A stretch of 64,000 bases of DNA from WHSW01 sp963777775. Lineage in GTDB: Bacteria > Actinomycetota > Thermoleophilia > Solirubrobacterales > 70-9. A program made the position numbers and the translations under genes. The stretch is taken from positions 57,369 through 121,368 of the forward strand of contig CAVZRL010000003.1 in assembly GCA_963777775.1 (NCBI GenBank), read 5' to 3'. This document shows positions 48,643 to 57,120 of the stretch, piece after piece (the stretch's first letter is position 1; each line of letters begins with the position of its first letter). The notes beneath the pieces are model-generated. The model was not told where the DNA came from and ran no database searches. It was given only the letters and a program-made list of their open reading frames with translations.

Positions 48643-51009
48643 ATGCATCTGAGCTCGATCACGATCAAGGGCTTCAAGTCCTTCCCCGAGCGCACCAAGC
48701 TCGTCTTCTCGCCCGGCGTCAGCGTGATCGTCGGGCCGAACGGCTGCGGCAAGTCCAACGTCACCGACGCCGTGCTCTGGGCGCTCGGCGAGCAGAGCCC
48801 GCTCAGCGTCCGCGGGCAGACGATGCAGGACATGATCTACGCGGGCGGTGACGGCACCGGCCCGAGCCGCCACGCCGAGGTAGAAGTGGTGCTGGACAAC
48901 GAGGGTGGCGACGGGGCGTTTTCCGAGATTTCGATCAGCCGCCGGCTCGAGCGTGGGGGCGAGGGCAGCTACCGGATCAACGGCGCCCGGGCGAGGCTCG
49001 CGGACGTGATCGAGACCCTCGCCGACGCGAACCTGGGGCGCGAGATGCACTCGGTGATCAGCCAGGGGCGGGTCGAGGAGATCGTCCTCTCGGCCCCGCG
49101 CGACCGGCGCCTGCTGGTCGAGGAGGCTGCCGGCCTGGGCAAGCACCGCAAGCGCCGCCGCCGCGCCCAGCTCAAGCTCGAGCGCACGCAGGAGAACCTC
49201 GATAGGGCGCTCGACGTCGAGCGCGAAGCGCGCAGCCGGCTTCGGCCGCTGAAGCGCCAGGCCCAGGCCGCCGAGATCCACGCCCGGCTCGAACGTGAGG
49301 CGGCGGAGCTCCGCGCCCGGCTGCTCGCGGCCGAGCTGCTCGGGCAGGAGACGGACCTGGCGGAGGCCGAGCGGCGCTCCGCGGCCGCGCGCGAGCAACG
49401 CGCCGGGATCGACGCCGAGCTCGCCGAGGTGATGAAGCGCCGCACCGCGATCGAGGAGCAGCTCGCCGAGCGCGACCGCGAGCGCACCGAGGCGTGGGGA
49501 AGGCTGACAGCGGTACGCGCCGCGCATGAGCGCCTCACCGTGCGGGCGGAGGCGCTGGCGAGCCGCCGCGGCGAGCTCGCGCGGGCGGTCGGGCGTCGGC
49601 GCGCGGCGCTCGGATCGCTGGCCGACGAGCTCGCCTCCACGGACGGGGGCGGATCCGCCGATGACCCGGTCGAAGCCGGGATCGAGAGGATCGCCGAGGC
49701 CCTGAAGGAGGCGGAGAGCGCGCTCGGCTCGGTCCGCGCCGGCGCCGAGCACGAGCGCGGCGCCGAGCTCGGCAGGGTGCGTGAGGCAGCCGACCGCGCG
49801 GCCCAGGTCGCGCGCCGGCTCGAGGACCTGCTCGGCAGCCGCCGCCAGGGTTCGCTCGCGGGCCGGCTCGAAGTGCAGTCGACGCTGCTCGCGGCGCTCG
49901 AAGCCCTATGCGAGGCGGCGGCCGACGCTCGCGATGCCGCCGGCGAGCGCGCCGCGGCGCTCGAGCGACGGACTCTCGGCGAGGCCGGAGCCGACGACGT
50001 CACGGACCGGCTCCGCGCCTGCTCGCGCGAGGAGGCTGAGCTTCAGGCTCGCCTGCGCGAAATCGGCGACCGGGTCACCGAGGCCGAGGTGCGGGTCGCC
50101 CACCTGCGCGACCGCCGCGGCGAGGCCGCCTCGGAGCTGGAGCGGATCGCGACCCTGGTCGGGCGCGAGCTCGGGCCTGCCGAGGAGCCGCTCGACGACG
50201 GGCAGCGAGCCGAGGTCGAGCTCAAGCTCGAGCGCCTCGGCCGCCGGCGCGAGCAGCTCGGCCCGGTCAACCCGCTGGCCGAGCGCGAGTACGAGGAGGC
50301 GCTCGCCCACGTCGAGGACCTCGAGGCCCAGCGCACCGATCTCGAGACCGCGCTCAGCGAGCTGCAGGGCTTGATCCGCGAGACCGACCGCAAGATCAGC
50401 GCCGCGTTCGAGCAGACCTTCGAGGCGACCCAGCGCAACTTCGAGGAGCTGGTCGAGCACCTGTTCCCAGGGGGCCGCGGTCGGCTGCGGATCGTCGACG
50501 ACAGCCGCGCCCCGAAGCCGGTCCTCGGCGGCGCCGAGTCCGAGTCCGGTGATGCCGGTCCAGCGCCAGACCCGTCCGCCCCCGGACGCGAAACCGAGGA
50601 GGACGGTGTTGATTCCGACTCCGACGAGTTCTCGTCGCAGGGCGTGGAGATCGAGGTCACTCCGGCAGGCAAGGCGACCAGGCGGCTGAGCCTGCTCTCT
50701 GGAGGGGAGAAGGCGCTGGTCGCGCTCGCGTTCGTGTTCGCGGTCTTTCTCGCCCGCCCCTCGCCCTTCTACATCCTCGACGAGGTCGAGGCGGCGCTCG
50801 ACGACGCAAACATCGATCGCTTCCTGCAGCTCGTGCGCCGGTTCTCCGACCGCGCCCAGTTCATCATCGTCACCCACCAGAAGCGGACCATGGACGCGGC
50901 CGACGTCCTCTACGGGGTCTCGATGGGCAAGGGCGGGGTGACCAAGGTCGTCTCACGGCGCTTCGAGCAGGAGCAGACCGCGCTCGGCGAGGCCGCGGAA
51001 GCGGCGTAG
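48643..51009 (+). CDS. smc: Short SMC-family chromosome condensation protein lacking a recognisable hinge
   Basis: A 788-residue SMC, about 400 short of the usual length. The N-terminal head is complete: SSITIKGFKSF, Walker A GPNGCGKSN at 31-39 and ISQGRVEEIV. Coiled coil runs from about 170 to 600, broken by a Gly-rich turn near 331-342 (ASTDGGGSADDP). No hinge domain is visible. The C-terminal head has signature LSLLSGGEKAL at 682-692 and Walker B FYILDEVEAALDD at 709-721, with an acidic low-complexity insert at about 629-665. scpA and scpB are present at 8529 and 9301. Confidence 0.85.
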   Translation: MHLSSITIKGFKSFPERTKLVFSPGVSVIVGPNGCGKSNVTDAVLWALGEQSPLSVRGQTMQDMIYAGGDGTGPSRHAEVEVVLDNEGGDGAFSEISISRRLERGGEGSYRINGARARLADVIETLADANLGREMHSVISQGRVEEIVLSAPRDRRLLVEEAAGLGKHRKRRRRAQLKLERTQENLDRALDVEREARSRLRPLKRQAQAAEIHARLEREAAELRARLLAAELLGQETDLAEAERRSAAAREQRAGIDAELAEVMKRRTAIEEQLAERDRERTEAWGRLTAVRAAHERLTVRAEALASRRGELARAVGRRRAALGSLADELASTDGGGSADDPVEAGIERIAEALKEAESALGSVRAGAEHERGAELGRVREAADRAAQVARRLEDLLGSRRQGSLAGRLEVQSTLLAALEALCEAAADARDAAGERAAALERRTLGEAGADDVTDRLRACSREEAELQARLREIGDRVTEAEVRVAHLRDRRGEAASELERIATLVGRELGPAEEPLDDGQRAEVELKLERLGRRREQLGPVNPLAEREYEEALAHVEDLEAQRTDLETALSELQGLIRETDRKISAAFEQTFEATQRNFEELVEHLFPGGRGRLRIVDDSRAPKPVLGGAESESGDAGPAPDPSAPGRETEEDGVDSDSDEFSSQGVEIEVTPAGKATRRLSLLSGGEKALVALAFVFAVFLARPSPFYILDEVEAALDDANIDRFLQLVRRFSDRAQFIIVTHQKRTMDAADVLYGVSMGKGGVTKVVSRRFEQEQTALGEAAEAA

Positions 51010-51053
51010 GCCGAGCACCGCCAGAGCGGTCGCCTCGGAGCTGGACCGTTTCG

Positions 51054-51070
51054 CGCCCGCTCAGCGGGCG
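51054..51070 (+). terminator. GC hairpin between smc and ftsY
   Basis: CGCCCGC / GCGGGCG with a TCA loop, 44 bases after the smc stop. No T run, so a weak or Rho-linked terminator at best. Confidence 0.35.
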
Positions 51071-51113
51071 TAACGGGGTACGCCCGGCCCCTCGTCGTTA
51101 GGGTGCCCGCTCG

Positions 51114-52112
51114 ATGGACTGGCAAGAGCTGATCGCCCTTCCGGGCGGGGAGGAGGGACGGCGCCCCCGCACCCCCGCAGGCGAAGCCGAGGAGGTGGCG
51201 GGGAGTGGTGTGTTCACGCGGCTGCGCGAGCGGCTGGCCAAGAGCCGCAGCGCGCTGCGCGCCGAGCTCTCCGCCAGCCTCTTCGACCAGCTCGACGCGG
51301 CGACCTGGGAGCGCCTGGAGGAAGCGCTGATCCTCGCTGACGTGGGGGCGCCGGCGACGGCGGAGGTGGTCGGCAGGCTCGAGCGCGAGGTCGAGGAGCG
51401 GGGGATGAGCGACCCAGGCGCGATCCAGGCGCGGCTGGTCGAGCTGCTGGCCGAGCTCGCCGGGCCCGAGCAGGCTCGCCTCGACCTGAGCGCCGGGCCG
51501 GCGGTGATCATGGTCGTCGGGGTCAACGGGACCGGCAAGACGACGACGATCGGCAAGCTGGCCGCGACGTTGCGCGAGCGGTTCGGGCTCGCGGTGGTCG
51601 TCGGCGCCGCGGATACATACCGGGCGGCGGCGATCGAGCAGCTCGAGACCTGGGCGGACCGCGCCGGCGCCGAGATCGTCAAGGGAAATCCCGGCGGCGA
51701 CCCGGGCGCGGTCGTCTTCGACGCGCTCGCCGCCGCCGAGGCGCGCGGGGCAGATGTGGTGATCGTCGACACGGCGGGGCGGCTGCACACCCACGGCAAC
51801 CTGATGGAGGAGCTCGCCAAGGTGCATCGGGTCGCCGGCAAGCGTCTCGAGGGCGCCCCGCACGAGACCCTGATCGTGATCGATGCGACGACGGGCCAGA
51901 ACGGGCTGCGCCAGGCGCGCGCCTTCGCGGACGCGGTCGAGCTGACCGGCGTCGCGCTGACCAAGCTCGACGGAACCGCGAAAGGGGGCATCGCGCTCGC
52001 GATCACCGGCGAGCTCGGGATCCCGGTGAAGCTGATCGGGGTGGGAGAGGGGCTTGAGGACCTGCGCCCCTTCGACGCTTCCGAATTCGCCGCCGCGCTG
52101 CTCGCCGAGTAG
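51114..52112 (+). CDS. ftsY: Signal recognition particle receptor FtsY
   Basis: A 332-residue SRP GTPase with a short N-terminal extension and NG domains. P-loop GVNGTGKTTT is at about 136-145, then DTYRAAAIEQL, DTAGRLHTHGNLMEEL and TKLDGTAKGG. It lacks the long acidic A domain. It docks ribosome-SRP complexes at the membrane. Followed by ffh after 10 bases. Confidence 0.95.
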   Translation: MDWQELIALPGGEEGRRPRTPAGEAEEVAGSGVFTRLRERLAKSRSALRAELSASLFDQLDAATWERLEEALILADVGAPATAEVVGRLEREVEERGMSDPGAIQARLVELLAELAGPEQARLDLSAGPAVIMVVGVNGTGKTTTIGKLAATLRERFGLAVVVGAADTYRAAAIEQLETWADRAGAEIVKGNPGGDPGAVVFDALAAAEARGADVVIVDTAGRLHTHGNLMEELAKVHRVAGKRLEGAPHETLIVIDATTGQNGLRQARAFADAVELTGVALTKLDGTAKGGIALAITGELGIPVKLIGVGEGLEDLRPFDASEFAAALLAE

Positions 52113-52115
52113 CCT
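52110..52115 (+). promoter_or_regulatory. -10 element of ffh (leaderless)
   Basis: TAGCCT ends 7 bases before the ffh GTG and overlaps the ftsY stop codon. Confidence 0.5.
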
Positions 52116-52122
52116 CAGGCCC

Positions 52123-53460
<1,338 letters not shown>

Positions 53461-53493
53461 GCGGGTGCCCGCCCGCTAACCTCTCGCGGCCGA

Positions 53494-53745
53494 ATGGTGA
53501 GAATCAGGCTGAGAAGGGTGGGTTCGCGAAAGAACCCCAACTGGCGGATCGTGGTCGCCGACCGGCGCTCGCCGCGCGACGGGCGCACGATCGAGACGAT
53601 CGGCCACTACAACCCGCAGACCGATCCGTCGGTGATCGTGGTCGACGAAGACCGCGCTCGCCACTGGCTCGATCACGGGGCCCAGCCGACTCCCACGGTC
53701 GCAACGCTGCTGCGCACCAAGGGAATCGACGCCTCGGGCACCTAG
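53494..53745 (+). CDS. rpsP: 30S ribosomal protein S16
   Basis: An 83-residue S16: MVRIRLRRVGSRKNPNWRIVVADRRSPRDGR-type N-terminus and IGHYNPQTDPS. A TAACCT box lies 11 bases upstream. First gene of rpsP-khpA-trmD-rplS. An SD-like region is lacking. Confidence 0.95.
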   Translation: MVRIRLRRVGSRKNPNWRIVVADRRSPRDGRTIETIGHYNPQTDPSVIVVDEDRARHWLDHGAQPTPTVATLLRTKGIDASGT

Positions 53746-53753
53746 ATCCCCGG

Positions 53754-53990
53754 ATGCGAGACCTGGTCGAGTTCCTGGTCCGCGCCCTCGTCGCCGAGCC
53801 CGACGCCGTCCAGGTGACCGAGCTCGAGGAGGACGATGCGATCGTGCTCGAGGTCCGCGTCGCCGACGACGACCTCGGCCGCGTGATCGGGCGCGACGGC
53901 CGGGTCGCGAACGCGATCCGGACGATCGCGAAGGCGGCCGCGACCGCCGAGGACGCGGGCCGCGTGATGGTCGAGATCGTCGAAGATTGA
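53754..53990 (+). CDS. khpA: KH-domain RNA-binding protein KhpA
   Basis: A 78-residue protein: DLVEFLVRALVAEPDAV opens it and the GXXG loop VIGRDGRVANAIRTI is intact. Family members bind RNA, often with KhpB. It is followed directly by trmD; rimM, which normally stands here, is missing. Confidence 0.92.
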   Translation: MRDLVEFLVRALVAEPDAVQVTELEEDDAIVLEVRVADDDLGRVIGRDGRVANAIRTIAKAAATAEDAGRVMVEIVED

Positions 53991-54005
53991 GACCCGCGCC
54001 GCCGC

Positions 54006-54674
54006 GTGCGCATCGACACCTTCACCCTGTTCCCGCACTGGTTTGAGTGGTTCGCGGGCCAGCGCCACGTTCGCAACGTGGTCGAGCAGGGCTCGGAGCT
54101 TCGCTGCTTCGACTATCGCGAATCGACGCCGCTGAGCGCAGGCCAGGTCGACGACTCGCCCTACGGCGGCGGCGCCGGAATGGTGCTCAGGGTCGACGTC
54201 GTCGATGCCGCCCTGCAGGCGGCCTACGGCGACCGCCGCGACGAGGTGCGGATCGTCTTGCTCGCGCCGGCGGGTCGACCGCTCGACGACCGGCTGGTCG
54301 CGGAGCTTGCCGCCGAGCCGCACCTGGCCCTGCTCTGCGGGCGCTACGAGGGAGTCGACGACCGCGTCCGCCGCCACCTCGCCGACGATGCGGTCTCAAT
54401 CGGTCCCTACGTCGTCTCCGGCGGCGAGGTGGCGGCGATGGTGGTCGCCGACGCGGTCCTCCGTAAGCTCCCGGGCGCGCTCGGCCACGCCGAGAGCGTG
54501 GTCGAGGAATCGTTCTCGCCCGCGCTCGCCGGCGCGGTCGAGTACCCGCACTTCACCCGCCCGGCGAGCTACCGGGGCTGGGAGGTGCCCGAGGTGCTGC
54601 TCTCGGGCGATCATGCGAAGGTCAGGGAGTGGCGGCGCGAGCGCAGCGAGGGCGCCCGCGACGAGGGCGTTTAG
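54006..54674 (+). CDS. trmD: tRNA (guanine37-N1)-methyltransferase
   Basis: A 222-residue SPOUT enzyme. RIDTFTLFPHWFEWF, DDSPYGGGAGMVLR, the knot LLCGRYEGVDDRV, SIGPYVVSGGE and EYPHFTRPASYRGWEVPEVLLSGDH are recognisable. The usual SIGDYVLSGGE has Pro for Asp here. GTG start 15 bases after khpA. Confidence 0.94.
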   Translation: MRIDTFTLFPHWFEWFAGQRHVRNVVEQGSELRCFDYRESTPLSAGQVDDSPYGGGAGMVLRVDVVDAALQAAYGDRRDEVRIVLLAPAGRPLDDRLVAELAAEPHLALLCGRYEGVDDRVRRHLADDAVSIGPYVVSGGEVAAMVVADAVLRKLPGALGHAESVVEESFSPALAGAVEYPHFTRPASYRGWEVPEVLLSGDHAKVREWRRERSEGARDEGV

Positions 54675-54697
54675 CACCTGCTGAGCTTCGAGTTGTC

Positions 54698-54703
54698 TAC
54701 TAT
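54698..54703 (+). promoter_or_regulatory. -10 element upstream of rplS
   Basis: TACTAT lies 37 bases before the rplS ATG. A start about 7 bases downstream would begin the mRNA just before the hairpin at 54713. Confidence 0.4.
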
Positions 54704-54712
54704 CTGACGCCC

Positions 54713-54738
54713 GCGCGGGCCGTCGGTCCCGCGCTTTT
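54713..54738 (+). terminator. Terminator-like hairpin abutting the rplS start
   Basis: GCGCGGG (54713-54719) pairs with CCCGCGC (54728-54734); two more pairs are possible in the loop. TTTT follows at 54735-54738 and the rplS ATG is at 54741. It can be read as the terminator of trmD or as an L19 leader attenuator. No Shine-Dalgarno site precedes rplS. Confidence 0.6.
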
Positions 54739-54740
54739 CC

Positions 54741-55322
54741 ATGAGCACGATCATCGAGAGCATCGAGCAGCGCCAGCTGCGCAAAGTCCCTCGCTTCGAG
54801 CCCGGCGACCGGGTCCGGGTCCACTTCCAGGTCATCGAGGGAACCCGCAAGCGGACCCAGGTCTTCGAGGGGATCGTGATCGCCCGCCAGGGCAGCGGTG
54901 CCCGCGAGACGTTTACCGTCCGCAAGCAGTCCTTCGGGGTCGGGGTCGAGCGCACCTTCCCGGTCCACTCGCCGAAGATCGAGCGGCTCGAGGTTGTCGC
55001 GCGCGGCGACGTGCGGCGGGCGAAGCTCTACTACCTGCGGGGCCGGGTCGGCAAGCGCGCCCGGGTCGCCGAGCGCCGCTGGGGGATCGAGGACGACCTC
55101 GTGCTCCAGGACTCCGAGGAGGAGGCGGCGGTCGACTCCGAGGGCGTGGCCCAGGAGGAGGCCGAGCCGGTGCCCGCGGACGAGCCCGAGGAGTCTGACG
55201 ACGCCGAGGAGTCGGACGAAGCCGAGGAGGCGCCTGAGGCCACGGAGGACGCCGAGGCGGCGCCCGAGGCCGAGGAGGACGCGGACGACGAACCCGCAGA
55301 CTCCGAGGAAGACCGGGCCTGA
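54741..55322 (+). CDS. rplS: 50S ribosomal protein L19 with long acidic tail
   Basis: Residues 1-115 are a normal L19 (IIESIEQRQLRKVPRFEPGDRVRVHF, VFEGIVIARQG, VGVERTFPVHSPKIE, RRAKLYYLRGRVGKRAR). Residues 120-193 are almost only Glu, Asp, Ala and Pro, an acidic tail that doubles the usual excess length. Similar extensions occur in some actinobacteria. The stop codon is part of a CTGA that appears to start lepB. Confidence 0.93.
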   Translation: MSTIIESIEQRQLRKVPRFEPGDRVRVHFQVIEGTRKRTQVFEGIVIARQGSGARETFTVRKQSFGVGVERTFPVHSPKIERLEVVARGDVRRAKLYYLRGRVGKRARVAERRWGIEDDLVLQDSEEEAAVDSEGVAQEEAEPVPADEPEESDDAEESDEAEEAPEATEDAEAAPEAEEDADDEPADSEEDRA

Positions 55323-55942
55323 TCCCGAAGCCGACAACGGGTCGAGGCGCGCTCCTCGAGCTCGTCGTCATCGTCGCGCTCGCGATCGGCCTCGCGCTCG
55401 GGATCCAGGCCTTCGTCGTCAAGCCGTACCAGATCCCGTCGCCCTCGATGGAGCCGACCCTCGACGTCGGCCAGCGGGTGCTCGTTAACCGGTTCTCGTT
55501 TCGGCTCGGCGGCGATCCCGAGATCGGCGACGTCGTCGTCTTCCACCCGCCGGTCGGGGCTGAGCGCGGAAACCAGTGCGGCGTCCAGCGCCCCGAGCGC
55601 AGGGCCGGGCAGGCCTGCTCCGAGCCGACCCCCGAGATGGCCGAGACGAACTTCATCAAGCGCGTCGTCGCCGGGCCCGGCGACCGGCTGCGGATCGTCG
55701 ACGGAGTCCCGATCGTGAACGGGGTCGAGCCGCCGCCGGAGGACTACATCAGGCCCTGCCGGGGGCTCGGTGGCTGCGACTTCCCCGAGGAGATCGAGAT
55801 CCCGCCCGGCCATTACTTCATGATGGGCGACAACCGTGGCGCGAGCGACGACAGCCGCTACTGGGGACCGGTCCCCCGTGACTGGCTCATCGGCGAGGCC
55901 TTCTTCACCTACTGGCCGCCGGACCGAATCGGCCTCCTCTAA
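55319..55942 (+). CDS. lepB: Signal peptidase I, probable CTG start
   Basis: A 207-residue type I signal peptidase. A single N-terminal helix (about 12-32) leads into VVKPYQIPSPSMEPTL, where Ser43 is the nucleophile. The general-base Lys is K114 in FIKRVVAGPGD, and GDNRGASDDSRYWGPV is the last family box. The first ATG (55448) is residue 44, just after the catalytic Ser, so it cannot be the start. Upstream the frame is open but has no ATG, GTG or TTG; CTG at 55319 overlaps the rplS stop as CTGA, like the ATGA/GTGA junctions elsewhere. Confidence 0.85.
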   Translation: MIPKPTTGRGALLELVVIVALAIGLALGIQAFVVKPYQIPSPSMEPTLDVGQRVLVNRFSFRLGGDPEIGDVVVFHPPVGAERGNQCGVQRPERRAGQACSEPTPEMAETNFIKRVVAGPGDRLRIVDGVPIVNGVEPPPEDYIRPCRGLGGCDFPEEIEIPPGHYFMMGDNRGASDDSRYWGPVPRDWLIGEAFFTYWPPDRIGLL

Positions 55943-56600
55943 GGCCGCCGCGCGCCGGCGCCGGCGGCGGGCGGCGAAGCTGTTCCGCTTCGACCGCGAG
56001 TTCGGTGCCCGCTTCGTCGCCGGGGCCGACGAGGCCGGGCGGGGGTCGCTCGCCGGGCCGCTGGTGGCGGCGGCGGTATTGCTCGACTACGAGCGGTTCA
56101 CGATGCGCGATCGCCGCGCGCTCGGCGACCTCGACGACTCGAAGCAGCGCACGATCGAGCAGCGGGAGGAGCTCTACCCGGTCGTCGTGCGGGCGGCCGC
56201 GCGGGTCGCGGTCACGGTCCGCTGCGTGCGCGGGATCGACGGGCGCGGCCTGCACGTGACCAACCTCGCCGCGCTCGCCCGCAGCCTCGAGCGGGTCGCC
56301 GTCCCGGGTGCCGTCTGTCTCACCGACGGGTTCCGTGTCCCCGAGTGCAGAGTCGAGCACCAGGCGGTGATCGACGGCGACGCTCGCAGCGCCGCGATCG
56401 CGGCCGCCTCGGTGATCGCGAAGGTGACCCGGGACCGCTACATGCACCGGATTGCCGATGCGTATCCCGACTTCGGTTTCGACGGCAACGTCGGCTACTC
56501 GACCCCCGAGCACCGCGCGGCGATCGTCGCCAACGGCCCGTCGGCGATCCATCGCCGCTCCTTCGCCTCGATCGCCTACTCGCAGCTCGAGCTCGCCTAG
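55878..56600 (+). CDS. rnhB: Ribonuclease HII
   Basis: RNase HII removing ribonucleotides from DNA. VAGADEAGRGSLAGPLVAAAVLL holds the first catalytic Asp and Glu; DDSKQRTIEQREELYPVV, CLTDGFRVP and AASVIAKVTRDRYM carry the rest. The core starts near position 55980. The only nearby canonical start in frame is GTG 55878, inside lepB, which adds an Arg-rich N-terminus; a CTG at 55980 is an alternative. Start is therefore uncertain; the given length is 240 residues. Confidence 0.85.
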   Translation: MTGSSARPSSPTGRRTESASSKAAARRRRRRAAKLFRFDREFGARFVAGADEAGRGSLAGPLVAAAVLLDYERFTMRDRRALGDLDDSKQRTIEQREELYPVVVRAAARVAVTVRCVRGIDGRGLHVTNLAALARSLERVAVPGAVCLTDGFRVPECRVEHQAVIDGDARSAAIAAASVIAKVTRDRYMHRIADAYPDFGFDGNVGYSTPEHRAAIVANGPSAIHRRSFASIAYSQLELA

Positions 56601-56627
56601 CGGCTCGCCGTCGCCGGCCGCGGCGAT

Positions 56628-57014
56628 TCAGAACGCCCCTCTGATGTGCTCCCGTTCGGTCACCTGACCGCGACCGTCGATGCGCAAGCCGACGACGTCG
56701 AACCGCAGGTCCGAATGGCGCGGGACGTCGTAGCCGCGCTCGCGCAGCCAGGCGGCGGCGAGGGAGCGCAGCCTGGCGCGCTTGCGCGGGCCGACCGCCA
56801 TAGCCGGCGTCTCGGGCCCCAGCGACGAGCCCGCCCGTCGAGCCTTGACCTCGACGAAGACCAGGGTCGCGCCCTCGAGCGCGATCAGGTCGATCTCGCC
56901 GCGCACCTCGGCCGGGCGGACGTTGCGAGCGACGATCCGCCAGCCCGCCCGCTCGAGCTCGGCGGCGACCAGCTCTTCGGCGCTTCGCCCGAGCTGCTGG
57001 CGCGCGGCGCTCAT
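56628..57014 (-). CDS. yraN: UPF0102 (YraN) family protein
   Basis: A 128-residue nuclease-fold protein: LGRSAEELVAAELERAGW, RNVRPAEVRGEIDLIALEG, VFVEVKARRAG and DLRFDVVGL. The E-ID-EVK pattern resembles Holliday-junction resolvase-like catalytic sites. Usually next to rnhB, as here, but it is on the opposite strand. TAGGGT 8 bases before the ATG. Confidence 0.9.
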   Translation of the reverse strand: MSAARQQLGRSAEELVAAELERAGWRIVARNVRPAEVRGEIDLIALEGATLVFVEVKARRAGSSLGPETPAMAVGPRKRARLRSLAAAWLRERGYDVPRHSDLRFDVVGLRIDGRGQVTEREHIRGAF

Positions 57015-57108
57015 CGCTGCTGACCCTAGATCCGAGCTGCGCGCCCATCGCGCGCCGATTGGGCCGAGTTGGTCACCATAGGCGCGCCATCCGCGCGTCG
57101 GGTCTCCC

Positions 57109-57114
57109 TACGGT
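57109..57114 (+). promoter_or_regulatory. -10 element of comM (leaderless)
   Basis: TACGGT ends 6 bases before the comM ATG. Confidence 0.45.
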
Positions 57115-57120
57115 CGCCCG

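Noticed and set aside
55448..55942. ATG 55448 as the lepB start
   Set aside because: It would remove the membrane helix and the catalytic Ser43.
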